NCBI RefSeq assembly: GCF_003116095.1
Contig: NZ_LGRA01000021.1
Location: 1,958,766 to 2,022,765 of the forward strand
Reading direction: 5' to 3'
Source of the DNA: Azospirillum sp. TSO35-2
GTDB taxonomy: Bacteria; Pseudomonadota; Alphaproteobacteria; Azospirillales; Azospirillaceae
Length of the DNA stretch: 64,000 nt
Below, piece by piece: positions 13,723 through 22,600 of this stretch (the first letter of the stretch is position 1; every line of letters begins with the position of its first letter). The notes beneath the pieces were generated by a model. It ran no database searches and was not told where the DNA came from. It saw only the letters and a program-made list of their open reading frames with translations. Both the position numbers and the translations under genes were made by a program.

Positions 13723-13748
13723 AAACAGGAGGTCGACAAGATCGTTCC
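13723..13748 (-). promoter_or_regulatory. predicted EcfG (general stress sigma) promoter
   Basis: On the minus strand GGAAC is followed after 17 bases by GTTT, matching the alphaproteobacterial EcfG consensus GGAAC-N16/17-CGTT except for the first base of the -10. It lies about 45 bases before the 46-residue peptide gene, which fits a leader of about 35 bases. Confidence 0.6.
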
Positions 13749-13842
13749 GGTGAATAAACGATCCCTATGGTTGAACGATTTCAGATGGAAACCAAGGGCT
13801 TGTTCGGGATGCGTCCTGCACGCGGACCGGGTCCGTCCGCGT

Positions 13843-15336
13843 TCACCCGGCCATCTTCTGGTGTTCCAGGAAGGCGGTCTTCAACAGCGCCTTCAGGTCG
13901 TCGCCATACTGGTGGAAACGGACCGACAGTTGCCCGCGCTCCTCGTCGCGGTGCAGGACGACCAGGTTGGCGACGGCGGCGACCTCCTTGCGGTCGGTCA
14001 TGACGACGCGGGCCTGGAAGGTCTGGCCGCGCTGGTAGGGCTGGTCGACCGCCAGCAGGCACAGGCCGCCGACCGACCAGTTGCGCGCGGGAAAGCTGCC
14101 ATGTTCGGTGTGGACGACCAGACCGGGGCGGACGAAACGCTTCTGGCGGCGGCGTTCTTCCGGCGGCGGGGGCGGGAAGGGGCTGGCGGCCGACTGGAGG
14201 TCGATGCCCGAGCCGTCGGTCAGCGTGTGCGTGAAGACGGCGCCGCGGACGATCGCCGGCCCCATCGTCGAATCCCGCAGGTCGGCGTCGGAGAAGTCGG
14301 CGCCCTCGAAATTCGCCGGCCAGGCGCGGCCGCCGGCCAGCGGCACCGGGCGGGCGTCGATTCCGTTCATCAGCGTGTGGGCCAGATAGGCGCGGCGCAG
14401 CGTCGCCCCGCGCAGCACGGCGTCGCGCAGGTCGGCCTCGTCCAGGTCGATGTAGGACAGCTCCGCCATTTCCAGGCTGGCCTTGGTCAGGCGGGCGCCG
14501 GGCAGGCGGCAGCGGCGCAGGCGGGCCGCCGCCAGCGTGCGCCCGTGCAGGTCGACCCCCGCCACCGTCACGAGGTCGAGGTCGAGTCGCAGGCCCTCCG
14601 CGCCGCCGCTGTCGACCCAGCGTTCGTGCCGCTCGACCAGCTCCAGGAACTCGGCGACCGGCATCGCGGTGTAGGTGGGCGGCACCACCGCTTCCGGCGG
14701 CAGCGAGAAGGGGATGAAGGTGCGGGTCAGCGTGGCGTGGTCCATCACCGTGTTGCCGAACACCACGCCGTCCAGGTTGGCCCCGCAGAAATCGGTGCCC
14801 ATCAGCACGGCCGACGTCAGCTCCGCCCCGGTCAGGTCGGCGTCGTTCAGGTCGGCGCCGGTCAGGTCGCAGCCGGTGAAGTTGGCCCCGGCCAGGATCG
14901 ACCGTTCCATCTTGGCCTCGGTCAGCCGGGTGGTGCCGGTGCCGCGGGGCTGCCCGCCTTCGGCCGTGGCACCATCGACCAGGGAACCGGCGCGGAAATC
15001 GGCGCCGCGCAGGTTGGCGTCGGTCAGCAGCGCCCGGTGCAGGTTGGCGCCGCGCAGGTCGGCCCCGGTGAGGATGGCGCCCGACAGGTTCACCCCCTCC
15101 ATGTCGGCGCCGAACAGGTCGGCCTGCGACAGGTCGGCCTTCACCATGCGGGTGTTGACCATGCAGGCCCCGGCCAGCTTGGCGCCGGCCAGCGACACCC
15201 GTTCCAGGTTCAGCCGCGACAGGTCACGAAAGCTGAGGTCGGCGCGGCGGCCGCTGCTGGGACGTTTCAGCCACGCCTGATGCGACTGGATGATCGTCCG
15301 CAGTTCGTCGACCTCGGTCGCATCGCGTTCGGCCAT
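13843..15336 (-). CDS. pentapeptide-repeat protein with C-terminal PilZ domain
   Basis: A 497-residue cytoplasmic protein. An N-terminal helix with the motif QSHQAWLKR...GRRADL is followed by about 90 residues of A(D/N)LxG pentapeptide repeats. A second copy of the helix motif (ERHERWVDSGG, about 225) precedes more repeats up to about residue 365. After a proline-rich linker the last 100 residues look like a PilZ domain: the RxxxR motif in RRQKRFVR and NWSVGG (D/NxSxxG) about 25 residues later, the two signatures that bind cyclic di-GMP. The repeat solenoid may be a scaffold under c-di-GMP control; that is inference. It shares architecture with the pentapeptide protein at 41-42.5 kb. Confidence 0.85.
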   Translation of the reverse strand: MAERDATEVDELRTIIQSHQAWLKRPSSGRRADLSFRDLSRLNLERVSLAGAKLAGACMVNTRMVKADLSQADLFGADMEGVNLSGAILTGADLRGANLHRALLTDANLRGADFRAGSLVDGATAEGGQPRGTGTTRLTEAKMERSILAGANFTGCDLTGADLNDADLTGAELTSAVLMGTDFCGANLDGVVFGNTVMDHATLTRTFIPFSLPPEAVVPPTYTAMPVAEFLELVERHERWVDSGGAEGLRLDLDLVTVAGVDLHGRTLAAARLRRCRLPGARLTKASLEMAELSYIDLDEADLRDAVLRGATLRRAYLAHTLMNGIDARPVPLAGGRAWPANFEGADFSDADLRDSTMGPAIVRGAVFTHTLTDGSGIDLQSAASPFPPPPPEERRRQKRFVRPGLVVHTEHGSFPARNWSVGGLCLLAVDQPYQRGQTFQARVVMTDRKEVAAVANLVVLHRDEERGQLSVRFHQYGDDLKALLKTAFLEHQKMAG

Positions 15337-15554
15337 GGCGGCGGGATCCCGGTTTCAGCGTATGACGAAGGGCAGGCGCATCGCCGCAAGATAGCCCTTT
15401 CGATGCGGCGCGTCACGGGTGCGATCACCCGCCGCTCACCATGCGCGCGCAACCCGCGCATGAAAAGGGCCGCCTTCGCGGGAAGGCGGCCCCTGCAGCC
15501 CGGTTGCCGATCCGGCCTGGATCAATCCGCCGGCACCAAATCCGCCGGCACCGA

Positions 15555-16229
15555 TCAGCCGGTCTGGCCGACCTTCTGGCGCAGCGCCTGGATGAGCGCG
15601 TCGACCCGGCCGCCGTTCTGTTCGACGACGGAGGCGAATTCCTGCCGCTGGGTTACGCCCATGCTGACATTCTCCACCACCACGTCGATGATCTTGAAGC
15701 CGGTGGGGGTCTTGCGGACACGCCAGCTGACGTTGACCGGCGGACCGCTCGGGCGGACGATCTGGGTCGTCACCATGCTGTCGGCCTCGCCGGCCGGCGC
15801 CGTGCCGGTGATCTTGAACGTCTCGCCGGAATATTCGACGAAGCGCTCGGCGTAGGTGTTGACGATCATCTGCTCGAACAGCTTCTGGTACTCGGCCCGC
15901 TGCGGTTCGGTCGCCGAGTTCCAGTAGCGGCCGAGCACCCAGCGGCCGATGTACGGCACGTCGAAGCCGGCGTTCAGCAGCACCCGGAAGCGCTCCGTCG
16001 CCTGGGGACGCGACAGGCTCTTGTCCGAGAAGGTTGCGATGGCGTCGTTCCCCAGTTTCTGGATGAACGCGCTGGCCCCCTGGTCGGCGCCTTGGGCAGC
16101 GGCCGGGGAGATGAAGGTGTGGCCGGCCCAACCGCTCACCGCGAGCAGGGCAGCGCACGCGACGAAATGGCGGCGTGTCAGCATGATTGGGCGAAAAGTG
16201 GCGGTTGTTGCGGCTTTGTCAACGGTCAT
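15555..16229 (-). CDS. mlaC: MlaC-like periplasmic phospholipid-binding protein
   Basis: A protein of about 224 residues (209 from the second ATG) in the MlaC/Ttg2D family, which ferries phospholipids across the periplasm between the MlaA complex and the MlaFEDB ABC transporter. The leader LTRRHFVACAALLAVSG has twin arginines and an AAA-type cleavage region, so Tat or Sec export. The mature part has the family core FRVLLNAGFDVPYIGRWVLG and the C-terminal VVVENVSMGVTQRQEF. The upstream ATG is preferred because AAGG precedes it; the ATG 45 bases later lacks a ribosome site. It follows mlaA in the same direction with a 9-bp hairpin between them. Confidence 0.88.
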   Translation of the reverse strand: MTVDKAATTATFRPIMLTRRHFVACAALLAVSGWAGHTFISPAAAQGADQGASAFIQKLGNDAIATFSDKSLSRPQATERFRVLLNAGFDVPYIGRWVLGRYWNSATEPQRAEYQKLFEQMIVNTYAERFVEYSGETFKITGTAPAGEADSMVTTQIVRPSGPPVNVSWRVRKTPTGFKIIDVVVENVSMGVTQRQEFASVVEQNGGRVDALIQALRQKVGQTG

Positions 16230-16253
16230 CTGACCTTTTGGGCGATCCGGGCC

Positions 16254-16275
16254 GGCACCGCGGTGACGCGGTGCC
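16254..16275 (-). other. intercistronic hairpin between mlaA and mlaC
   Basis: A perfect 9-bp stem, GGCACCGCG / CGCGGTGCC, closed by four bases. There is no T-run on either side, so it more likely stabilises or partially separates the two messages than ends transcription. Confidence 0.5.
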
Positions 16276-16303
16276 GGTCTTGCGGGACCGGTCCCCGTGC
16301 CGA

Positions 16304-17089
16304 TCAGGGCTTGGGGGTGCTGGTGTAGTCCGGGAAGTCCGGCGTGGCCGGGCCCTTGCGGTTCTCGATCTCCGCCTGGCGCTGCTGCTGGTGCAGGCTG
16401 CGCACGGTGGCGTAGAAGTCCAGCGAGTTGCGGCGCAGGTCGTCCACCGACTTCAGCACTTCGGAGCGGCGGTCGACCGCGCCGACGCCGGCGCGGGTGT
16501 ACATCAGGCCCTGGCCGTGATGGGCGTAGGCCCAGATGCGGACCGGGTCGCCGACGGTGTCGACGCCATAGCCGACGGCGTCGCGCACGTTCGACGGGCC
16601 CAGCAGCGGCAGCACCAGGTACGGCCCGTCGCCGAGGCCCCACACCGCCAGCGTCTGGCCGAAATCCTCCGGCGCGTGCGGGATGCCGGCCTGGCTCGCC
16701 ACGTCGGCGATGCCGCCGACGCCCAGGATGGTGTTGGTCATGAAGCGGCCGGTCGCGTTCGTCGCCCCGTCAACGTTGCCCTGGAGCAGGTTGTTGGCGA
16801 TGTAGAGCGGCCCCATCAGGTTGTCGATGAAGTTGTGGATCGCGTCGCGCACCGGGTCGGGCACGACGCCGACATAGACCTCCGCCGCCGGGCGCAGCGC
16901 CAGGACGTCGACGGCCTCGTTCGCGGCGAACACGAAACGGTTCGGGATTTCCAACGGGTCGTTGACCTGATAGGCGGCGTCCTTCGCGCCCGGGTCGGCC
17001 GGGTTGGTTGCGCAGGCCGTGGCCGTCAGCGCGAGCGCCACCACGGTGACCGTGCGGAGGAGGGAGCGGGAAAGGCTGGCCAGCTTCAT
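16304..17089 (-). CDS. mlaA: MlaA/VacJ outer-membrane lipoprotein
   Basis: A 261-residue lipoprotein. The signal peptide ends in a lipobox TATAC (Cys near residue 22), then the conserved VacJ segment VNDPLEIPNRFVFAANEAVD. The core contains GRFMTNTILGVGGIADVA and the GDGPYLVLPLLGPSNVRDAVG motif that marks the family. MlaA removes misplaced phospholipid from the outer leaflet of the outer membrane and hands it to MlaC, encoded next. The ATG fits the start of a signal peptide (MKLASLSRSLLRT). The mlaFED genes are not in this window. Confidence 0.92.
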   Translation of the reverse strand: MKLASLSRSLLRTVTVVALALTATACATNPADPGAKDAAYQVNDPLEIPNRFVFAANEAVDVLALRPAAEVYVGVVPDPVRDAIHNFIDNLMGPLYIANNLLQGNVDGATNATGRFMTNTILGVGGIADVASQAGIPHAPEDFGQTLAVWGLGDGPYLVLPLLGPSNVRDAVGYGVDTVGDPVRIWAYAHHGQGLMYTRAGVGAVDRRSEVLKSVDDLRRNSLDFYATVRSLHQQQRQAEIENRKGPATPDFPDYTSTPKP

Positions 17090-17532
17090 GTGCGACGGCT
17101 CTTTGGCTGATGGCTCGACTCGGGGCGGGGCGCCGCGGCATCCCTCCACAACCGAAGACTCCGTCATCGGGAGTCCTCAACTCTGGCAAGGTGGCGGCGC
17201 GGTCGCTGTGAAGATTGGGCGAGAAATCCCATAATTTCCACTGCTTCGTGACCTAACACAGGCTCGGCCGTTTGGCCAGCGCCCGCCGCCGGTCGATCCG
17301 GGGCGCGGCGGCGACTGTGATGGCTTTGCCGCACCGGCCGCGGACACAGTGGAATCCTGCGGCTATGACCATGAAACAGGAGGCAAACGGGGTGGCGGAG
17401 CGAAGCGCGGCGCCCGCCGTGCGAAAAGCGGTTTACGACGCATAAAGATATCTTTATATCTGTATCCGGATCGGCGGGGCGTGGTGTCCCGTCCGGCCGG
17501 CTGCCATTCTGACCCGAATCGGACACGAGGCG
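17090..17532. other. divergent control region, mlaA / methionine-cycle genes
   Basis: About 440 bases between divergent genes. Apart from the AT-rich palindrome listed separately, no gene, riboswitch fold or RNA is visible. In particular I do not find a SAM-II or SAH riboswitch core before the methionine-cycle genes. Confidence 0.5.
17442..17457. promoter_or_regulatory. perfect 16-bp palindrome, candidate SahR-type operator
   Basis: ATAAAGATATCTTTAT is a perfect palindrome and the only AT-rich patch in this GC-rich gap, about 75 bases before the ArsR-methyltransferase gene. ArsR-family repressors bind such short palindromes. An autoregulatory operator is the simplest reading. Confidence 0.6.
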
Positions 17533-18519
17533 ATGGACGATCTGCTGGCGACGCTGAAGGCGGCGGCGGAGACGACGCGGCTGAGGCTGCTGGCGCTCTG
17601 CGCGCACGGCGAGCTGACGGTGACCGAGCTGACCCAGATCCTGGGCCAGAGCCAGCCGCGCGTCTCGCGCCATCTGAAGCTGCTGTGCGACGCCGGGCTG
17701 CTCGACCGTTTCCGCGAGGGCACCTTCGCCTTCTACAGGCTGGCGGAGCGCGGCGCCTCGGCCGGGCTGGCGCGCGTGCTGGTCGACGCCATCCCGGAGG
17801 ATGATCCCACCCTGACGCTCGACCTGGAGCGGCTGGAGGCGATCAAGCGCGGCCGGTCGGAAACCGCCGCCGCCTATTTCCGCGAGAATGCCGCCCGTTG
17901 GCACGAGATCCGCTCCCTTCACGTCGCGGAAGGCGAGGTCGAGGCCGCGCTGCTGCGCCTGTTCCCGAAAGAGGGGGTGGAGGAGCTGCTGGACATCGGC
18001 ACCGGCACCGGACGGATGCTGGAGGTGCTCGCCGGGCGCGTCCATCGCGCGGTCGGGGTAGACCAATCGCGCGAGATGCTGGCGGTCGCCCGCACCAAGC
18101 TGGAACAGGCGGGCCTGCGCCACTGCCATGTGCGGCAGGCCGACATGTACCAGTTGCCGTTCCCCTCCGGCTCGTTCGACGCCGCGGTGATCCACCAGGT
18201 GCTGCACTTCACCGAATCGCCGGCCGAGGTGCTGGCCGAGGCGGCGCGCGTGCTGCGTCCCGGCGGCCGGCTGCTGGTCGTCGATTTCGCCCCCCATCAG
18301 CTGGAGGCGCTGCGCGAGGAACACGCGCACCGCCGGCTGGGCTTCTCCGACGCGGAGGTCGCCGGCTGGTGCCGCCAGTCGGGCCTGGAGTGCGGCCCGG
18401 TGGTGCATCTGCCGGGCGACCCGCTCACCGTCTCCATCTGGCCGGCCACCCGCCTCGCGGCGGCGGCATCGGCGTCCACCCCTCAAACCGCCCTTTCGCT
18501 CAGCGGAGTCCCGTCATGA
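17533..18519 (+). CDS. ArsR-family regulator fused to SAM methyltransferase domain (SahR/SamR-like)
   Basis: A 328-residue fusion. Residues about 5-80 are an ArsR winged helix (LRLLALCAHGELTVTELTQI, recognition helix SQPRVSRHLKLL). Residues about 115-310 are a class I methyltransferase fold with motif I LLDIGTGTGRMLE near 153, the acidic end of strand 2 in GVDQS, and motif IV near SFDAAVIHQVLH. No arsenic-type cysteine pair is present. Proteins of this architecture beside metF/metH are predicted to sense S-adenosyl-homocysteine or -methionine and repress methionine-cycle genes. Its stop overlaps the metF start by four bases (ATGA), so the two are translationally coupled. Confidence 0.88.
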   Translation: MDDLLATLKAAAETTRLRLLALCAHGELTVTELTQILGQSQPRVSRHLKLLCDAGLLDRFREGTFAFYRLAERGASAGLARVLVDAIPEDDPTLTLDLERLEAIKRGRSETAAAYFRENAARWHEIRSLHVAEGEVEAALLRLFPKEGVEELLDIGTGTGRMLEVLAGRVHRAVGVDQSREMLAVARTKLEQAGLRHCHVRQADMYQLPFPSGSFDAAVIHQVLHFTESPAEVLAEAARVLRPGGRLLVVDFAPHQLEALREEHAHRRLGFSDAEVAGWCRQSGLECGPVVHLPGDPLTVSIWPATRLAAAASASTPQTALSLSGVPS

Positions 18520-19415
18520 CCGCGCCCCTCTCTGCGCCGCCGTCCGTCAGCTTCGAGTTCTTTCCGCCCAAGACGGAGAAGATGGAGCAGAGCCTGTGGC
18601 AGTCGATCCAGCGGCTGGCCCCGCTGGCGCCCAGTTTCGTGTCGGTGACCTACGGCGCCGGCGGCTCGACCCGCGAGCGCACCCACGCCACCGTCTGCCG
18701 CATCCAGGATGAGACCGGCATCCCGGCCGCCGCGCACTTCACCTGCGTCGGCGCCACGCGCGACGAGATCGACGGCATCGCCCGCACCTATTGGGACGCC
18801 GGCATCCGCCATCTGGTGGCGCTGCGCGGCGACCCGCCGGAAACCGCGGGCGGCGTCGGCGGCCGCTACGAGCCGTTCCCCGGCGGCTACGCCTACGCCG
18901 CCGATCTGGTTGCCGGGATGAAGCGCATCGCCGACTTCGAGATCTCGGTCGCCGCCTACCCGGAGAGCCATCCGGAGGCGCCGAGCGCCCAGTTCGACCT
19001 GGACAACCTGAAGCGCAAGGTCGACGCCGGGGCAACCCGCGCCATCACCCAGTTCTTCTTCGACAACGACGTCTATTTCCGCTTCCTCGACCGTTGCGCC
19101 GCCGCCGGCATCCATGTGCCGATCGTGCCCGGCATCCTGCCGATCACCAACTTCGCCCGCGCGGTGGAGTTCGCCGGCAAGTGCGGCGCCTCGATGCCCG
19201 CCAAGCTGGCCGAAACCTTCGAGGGCCTGGACGCCGACCCGGAAACCCGCCTGCTGGTCGCCGCGACGGTGGCGGCGGAGCAGTGCCAGGATTTGCAGGC
19301 GCAAGGCGTCAACGACTTCCACTTCTACACCCTGAACCGCTCCGACCTGACCATCGCCATCTGCCGGATGCTGGGCGTGAAGGCGAAGGCGGCGCCGGCG
19401 GCGGTGGCCGGGTAG
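18516..19415 (+). CDS. metF: methylenetetrahydrofolate reductase MetF
   Basis: A 299-residue flavoprotein that reduces 5,10-methylene-THF to 5-methyl-THF, the methyl donor for MetH encoded downstream. The N-terminal SFEFFPPKT carries the conserved catalytic Glu, VSVTYGAGGSTRERT and LVALRGDPP are the THF/FAD site segments, and ITQFFFDNDVYFRF with PGILPITNF completes the barrel. Length is normal for bacterial MetF. Start overlaps the regulator stop (ATGA), and the gene belongs to a regulator-metF-metH unit. Confidence 0.95.
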   Translation: MTAPLSAPPSVSFEFFPPKTEKMEQSLWQSIQRLAPLAPSFVSVTYGAGGSTRERTHATVCRIQDETGIPAAAHFTCVGATRDEIDGIARTYWDAGIRHLVALRGDPPETAGGVGGRYEPFPGGYAYAADLVAGMKRIADFEISVAAYPESHPEAPSAQFDLDNLKRKVDAGATRAITQFFFDNDVYFRFLDRCAAAGIHVPIVPGILPITNFARAVEFAGKCGASMPAKLAETFEGLDADPETRLLVAATVAAEQCQDLQAQGVNDFHFYTLNRSDLTIAICRMLGVKAKAAPAAVAG

Positions 19416-19475
19416 GGCACTGAACGCCGCTCTGTGGTAGCGTGGGGCGGCGGAACGTCACGGGAGGGCGATGCC

Positions 19476-19631
19476 ATGGACAGCCGGATCGGATACGACG
19501 CCGATTTCCTCGCCTGGACCGAGGAGCAGGCCCGCATGCCGGCCGACGCATTGCCCGTGGATTGCCCTTACACACTGGATCTTCTGCTGAACGACGATTG
19601 GTGGCCGATCAACCGCCACGGCCTCGCCTGA
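19476..19631 (+). pseudogene. miniature DUF29 remnant between metF and metH
   Basis: A 51-residue reading frame with a good GGGAGG ribosome site. Its N-terminus (YDADFLAWTEEQARM) matches the beginning of DUF29 proteins and its C-terminus (LPVDCPYTLDLLLNDDWWP) matches their end, while the roughly 100-residue helical middle is missing. It reads as an in-frame internal deletion of a normal DUF29 gene of about 150 codons. It could still be translated, since start, ribosome site and stop are intact. The DUF29 assignment comes from family memory and should be confirmed by alignment. Confidence 0.6.
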
Positions 19632-19680
19632 CCCCGCCTTTGCCCCGAACCCGCCCAAGCAACGGATAAGAACCCTCCCC

Positions 19681-22600
19681 ATGCCCCACATCCTCGACAC
19701 CCTGCGTGACCGTGTACTGCTTTGCGACGGCGGGTTCGGCAGCCGCATCCAGGCGCTCGACCTCGACGTGGAGAAGGATTACTGGGGGCACGAGAACTGC
19801 ACCGACATCCTGCCGCTGTCGCGCCCCGACATCGTCCGCGACATCCACCGCGGTTATTTCGAAGCCGGCGCCGACATGGTGGAGACCGACACCTTCGGCG
19901 CCTCCCCGGTGACGCTGGGCGAGTTCGGCATCTCCGAGAAAGCCTTCGAGATCAACCAGCGCGCGGTCGAGCTGGCGCGCGAGGCGGCGGAGAGCTTCAG
20001 CGACGGGCTGCCGCGCTTCGTCATCGGTTCGATCGGGCCGGGCACCAAGCTGCCCAGCCTGGGCCACATCGCCTACCAGGCGGCGGAGGACAGCTTCTAT
20101 GTCCAGGCCGCCGGCCTGATCGCCGGCGGGGCCGACGCCATCCTGGTGGAAACCTGCCAGGACCCGCTGCAGATCAAGGCCGCGGTCAACGGCATCAAGC
20201 GGGCGCGGCTGGAGGCCAAGGCCGACACCCCGGTCTTCGTCCAGGTGACGGTGGAGACCACCGGCACGCTGCTGGTCGGCACCGACATCGCCGCGGCGGC
20301 CACCGTCATCCAGGCGCTCGACGTGCCGCTGATGGGGCTGAACTGCGCCACCGGCCCGCTGGAGATGAGCGAGCATGTGCGCTGGCTGTCGCAGAACTGG
20401 CCGGGGCTGATCTCGGTCCAGCCCAACGCCGGCCTGCCGGAGCTGGTCGATGGCAAGACCCACTACCCGCTGCGCGCCGACGACTTCGCCCACTGGCTGG
20501 AGCGCTTCGTGACCGAGGACGGGGTCAACCTCGTCGGCGGCTGCTGCGGCACCAACGTGCCCCACATTTCCGCGGCGAACGCCATGCTGCGCAAGCTGGC
20601 GCCGGCCGGCTCGCACCGGCCCAACCCGAAGGGCCGCACGGTGCATTGGGTGCCGGCGGTGGCCTCGCTCTACGGTCAGGTCACGCTGCGCCAGGAGAAC
20701 GCCTTCTTCGCCATCGGCGAGCGCTGCAACGCCAACGGCTCCAAGAAGTGGCGCGAGCTGCAGGAAAAGAACGACTGGGACGGCTGCGTCGAGATGGCGC
20801 GCGATCAGGTCAAGGAGGGCTCCCACGCGCTCGACGTCTGCACCGCCTTCGTCGGCCGCGACGAGGTGGCGGAGATGAACGCGGTGATGTCGCGCTTCGT
20901 CGGCTCGGTCACCGCGCCGCTGGTGGTCGATTCCACCGAGTACGGCGTGCTGGAGCAGGCGCTGGCGCTCTATGGCGGCAAGGCGATCCTGAACTCGATC
21001 AACTTCGAGGACGGCGAGGAGCCGGCGCGCAAGCGTCTGGCGCTGGCCAAGAAGTTCGGCGCCGCCGTCATCGCGCTGACCATCGACGAAGAGGGCATGG
21101 CGAAGACGCCGGACCGCAAGCTGGCCATCGCCAGGCGGCTCTATGATCTGGCGGTGAACGAGTATGGGCTGGCGCCGTCCGACCTGCTGTTCGACCCGCT
21201 GACCTTCACCATCGCCACCGGCAACGAGGACGACCGCAAGCTCGCCATCTGGACGCTGGAGGGCATCGAGGCGATCGCCCGCGAGATGCCCGGCTGCCAG
21301 ATCATCCTCGGGCTGTCCAACGTCTCGTTCGGCCTGAACGCGGCGGCGCGCCATGTGCTGAACTCGGTCTTCCTCGACCATGCGGTCAAGAAGGGCATGA
21401 CCGGGGCCATCGTCCACGTCTCCAAGATCCTGCCGCTGCACCAGATCCCGGAAAACGAGGTCAAGACCGCCGAGGACCTGATCTTCGACCGCCGCGCCGA
21501 GGGCTACGACCCGCTGCACGCCTTCATCGCCCTGTTCGAGGGCCGCAAGGCGGCCGACGCGAAGAAGAAGGCGCGGGCGGAGACTGTCGAGGACCGGCTG
21601 AAGGAGCGCATCGTCGACGGCGACCGCACCGGCCTGGAGGACGATCTGGCGGAGGCGATGAAGAGCCACCCGCCGCTGGAGATCATCAACACCTACCTGC
21701 TCGACGGCATGAAGGTGGTCGGCGAACTGTTCGGCGCCGGCAAGATGCAGCTGCCCTTCGTCCTGCAATCGGCCGAGACGATGAAGGCCGCCGTGGCGTG
21801 GCTGGAGCCCCACATGGAGAAGGTGGAGGGCCAGCAGAAGGGCACGCTGGTGCTGGCGACGGTGAAGGGCGACGTCCACGACATCGGCAAGAACCTCGTC
21901 GACATCATCCTGACCAACAACGGCTACAAGGTGGTCAACCTCGGCATCAAGCAGCCGGTGACCGCCATCATCCAGGCCGCCAAGGAGCATAAGGCCACCG
22001 CCATCGGCATGTCGGGCCTGCTGGTGAAGTCCACCGTGGTGATGCGCGAGAACCTGGAGGAGATGACCCGCGAGGGGCTGGAGGTGCCGGTGCTGCTCGG
22101 CGGCGCCGCGCTGACCCGCGCCTATGTCGAGGGCGACTGCGTCGCGTCCTACGGCTCCGGCCGGGTCGCCTACGCCGGCGACGCCTTCGACGGGCTGACC
22201 CTGATGGACAAGGTGGTGGAGGGCAGCTTCGACCAGCAGCTCGCCATCCAGCAGGCCAAGCGCGTCGGCAAGGCGACCAACCGCCGCCGCGTGCTGGGGC
22301 AGGCGACCAGCGCCGCCACCGGCCCGGTCGACAAGGACGCCGTCCGCGCCCGCCGCCACCGGCTGGCCGAGGGCGTGCCGGTGCCGACCCCGCCCTTCTG
22401 GGGGCCGAAGCTGATCGACCATGTCCCGTTGAAGACGCTGGTCACCTACCTGAACGAGCGGATGCTCTACCAGCTGCAATGGGGCTACCGGAAGGACGGC
22501 AAGTCCTTCGAGGAGTTCAAGGAGTGGTCGAAGAAGGAGCTGCGGCCGGTGCTCGACCGCATTCTCCAGATCGCGGCGAAGGAGGAAATCCTGCGCCCCA

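Noticed and set aside
17090..17532. Possible SAM or SAH riboswitch before the methionine-cycle genes
   Set aside because: I looked for conserved SAM-II and SAH cores and found none; control by the ArsR-type protein at the AT palindrome explains the context better.
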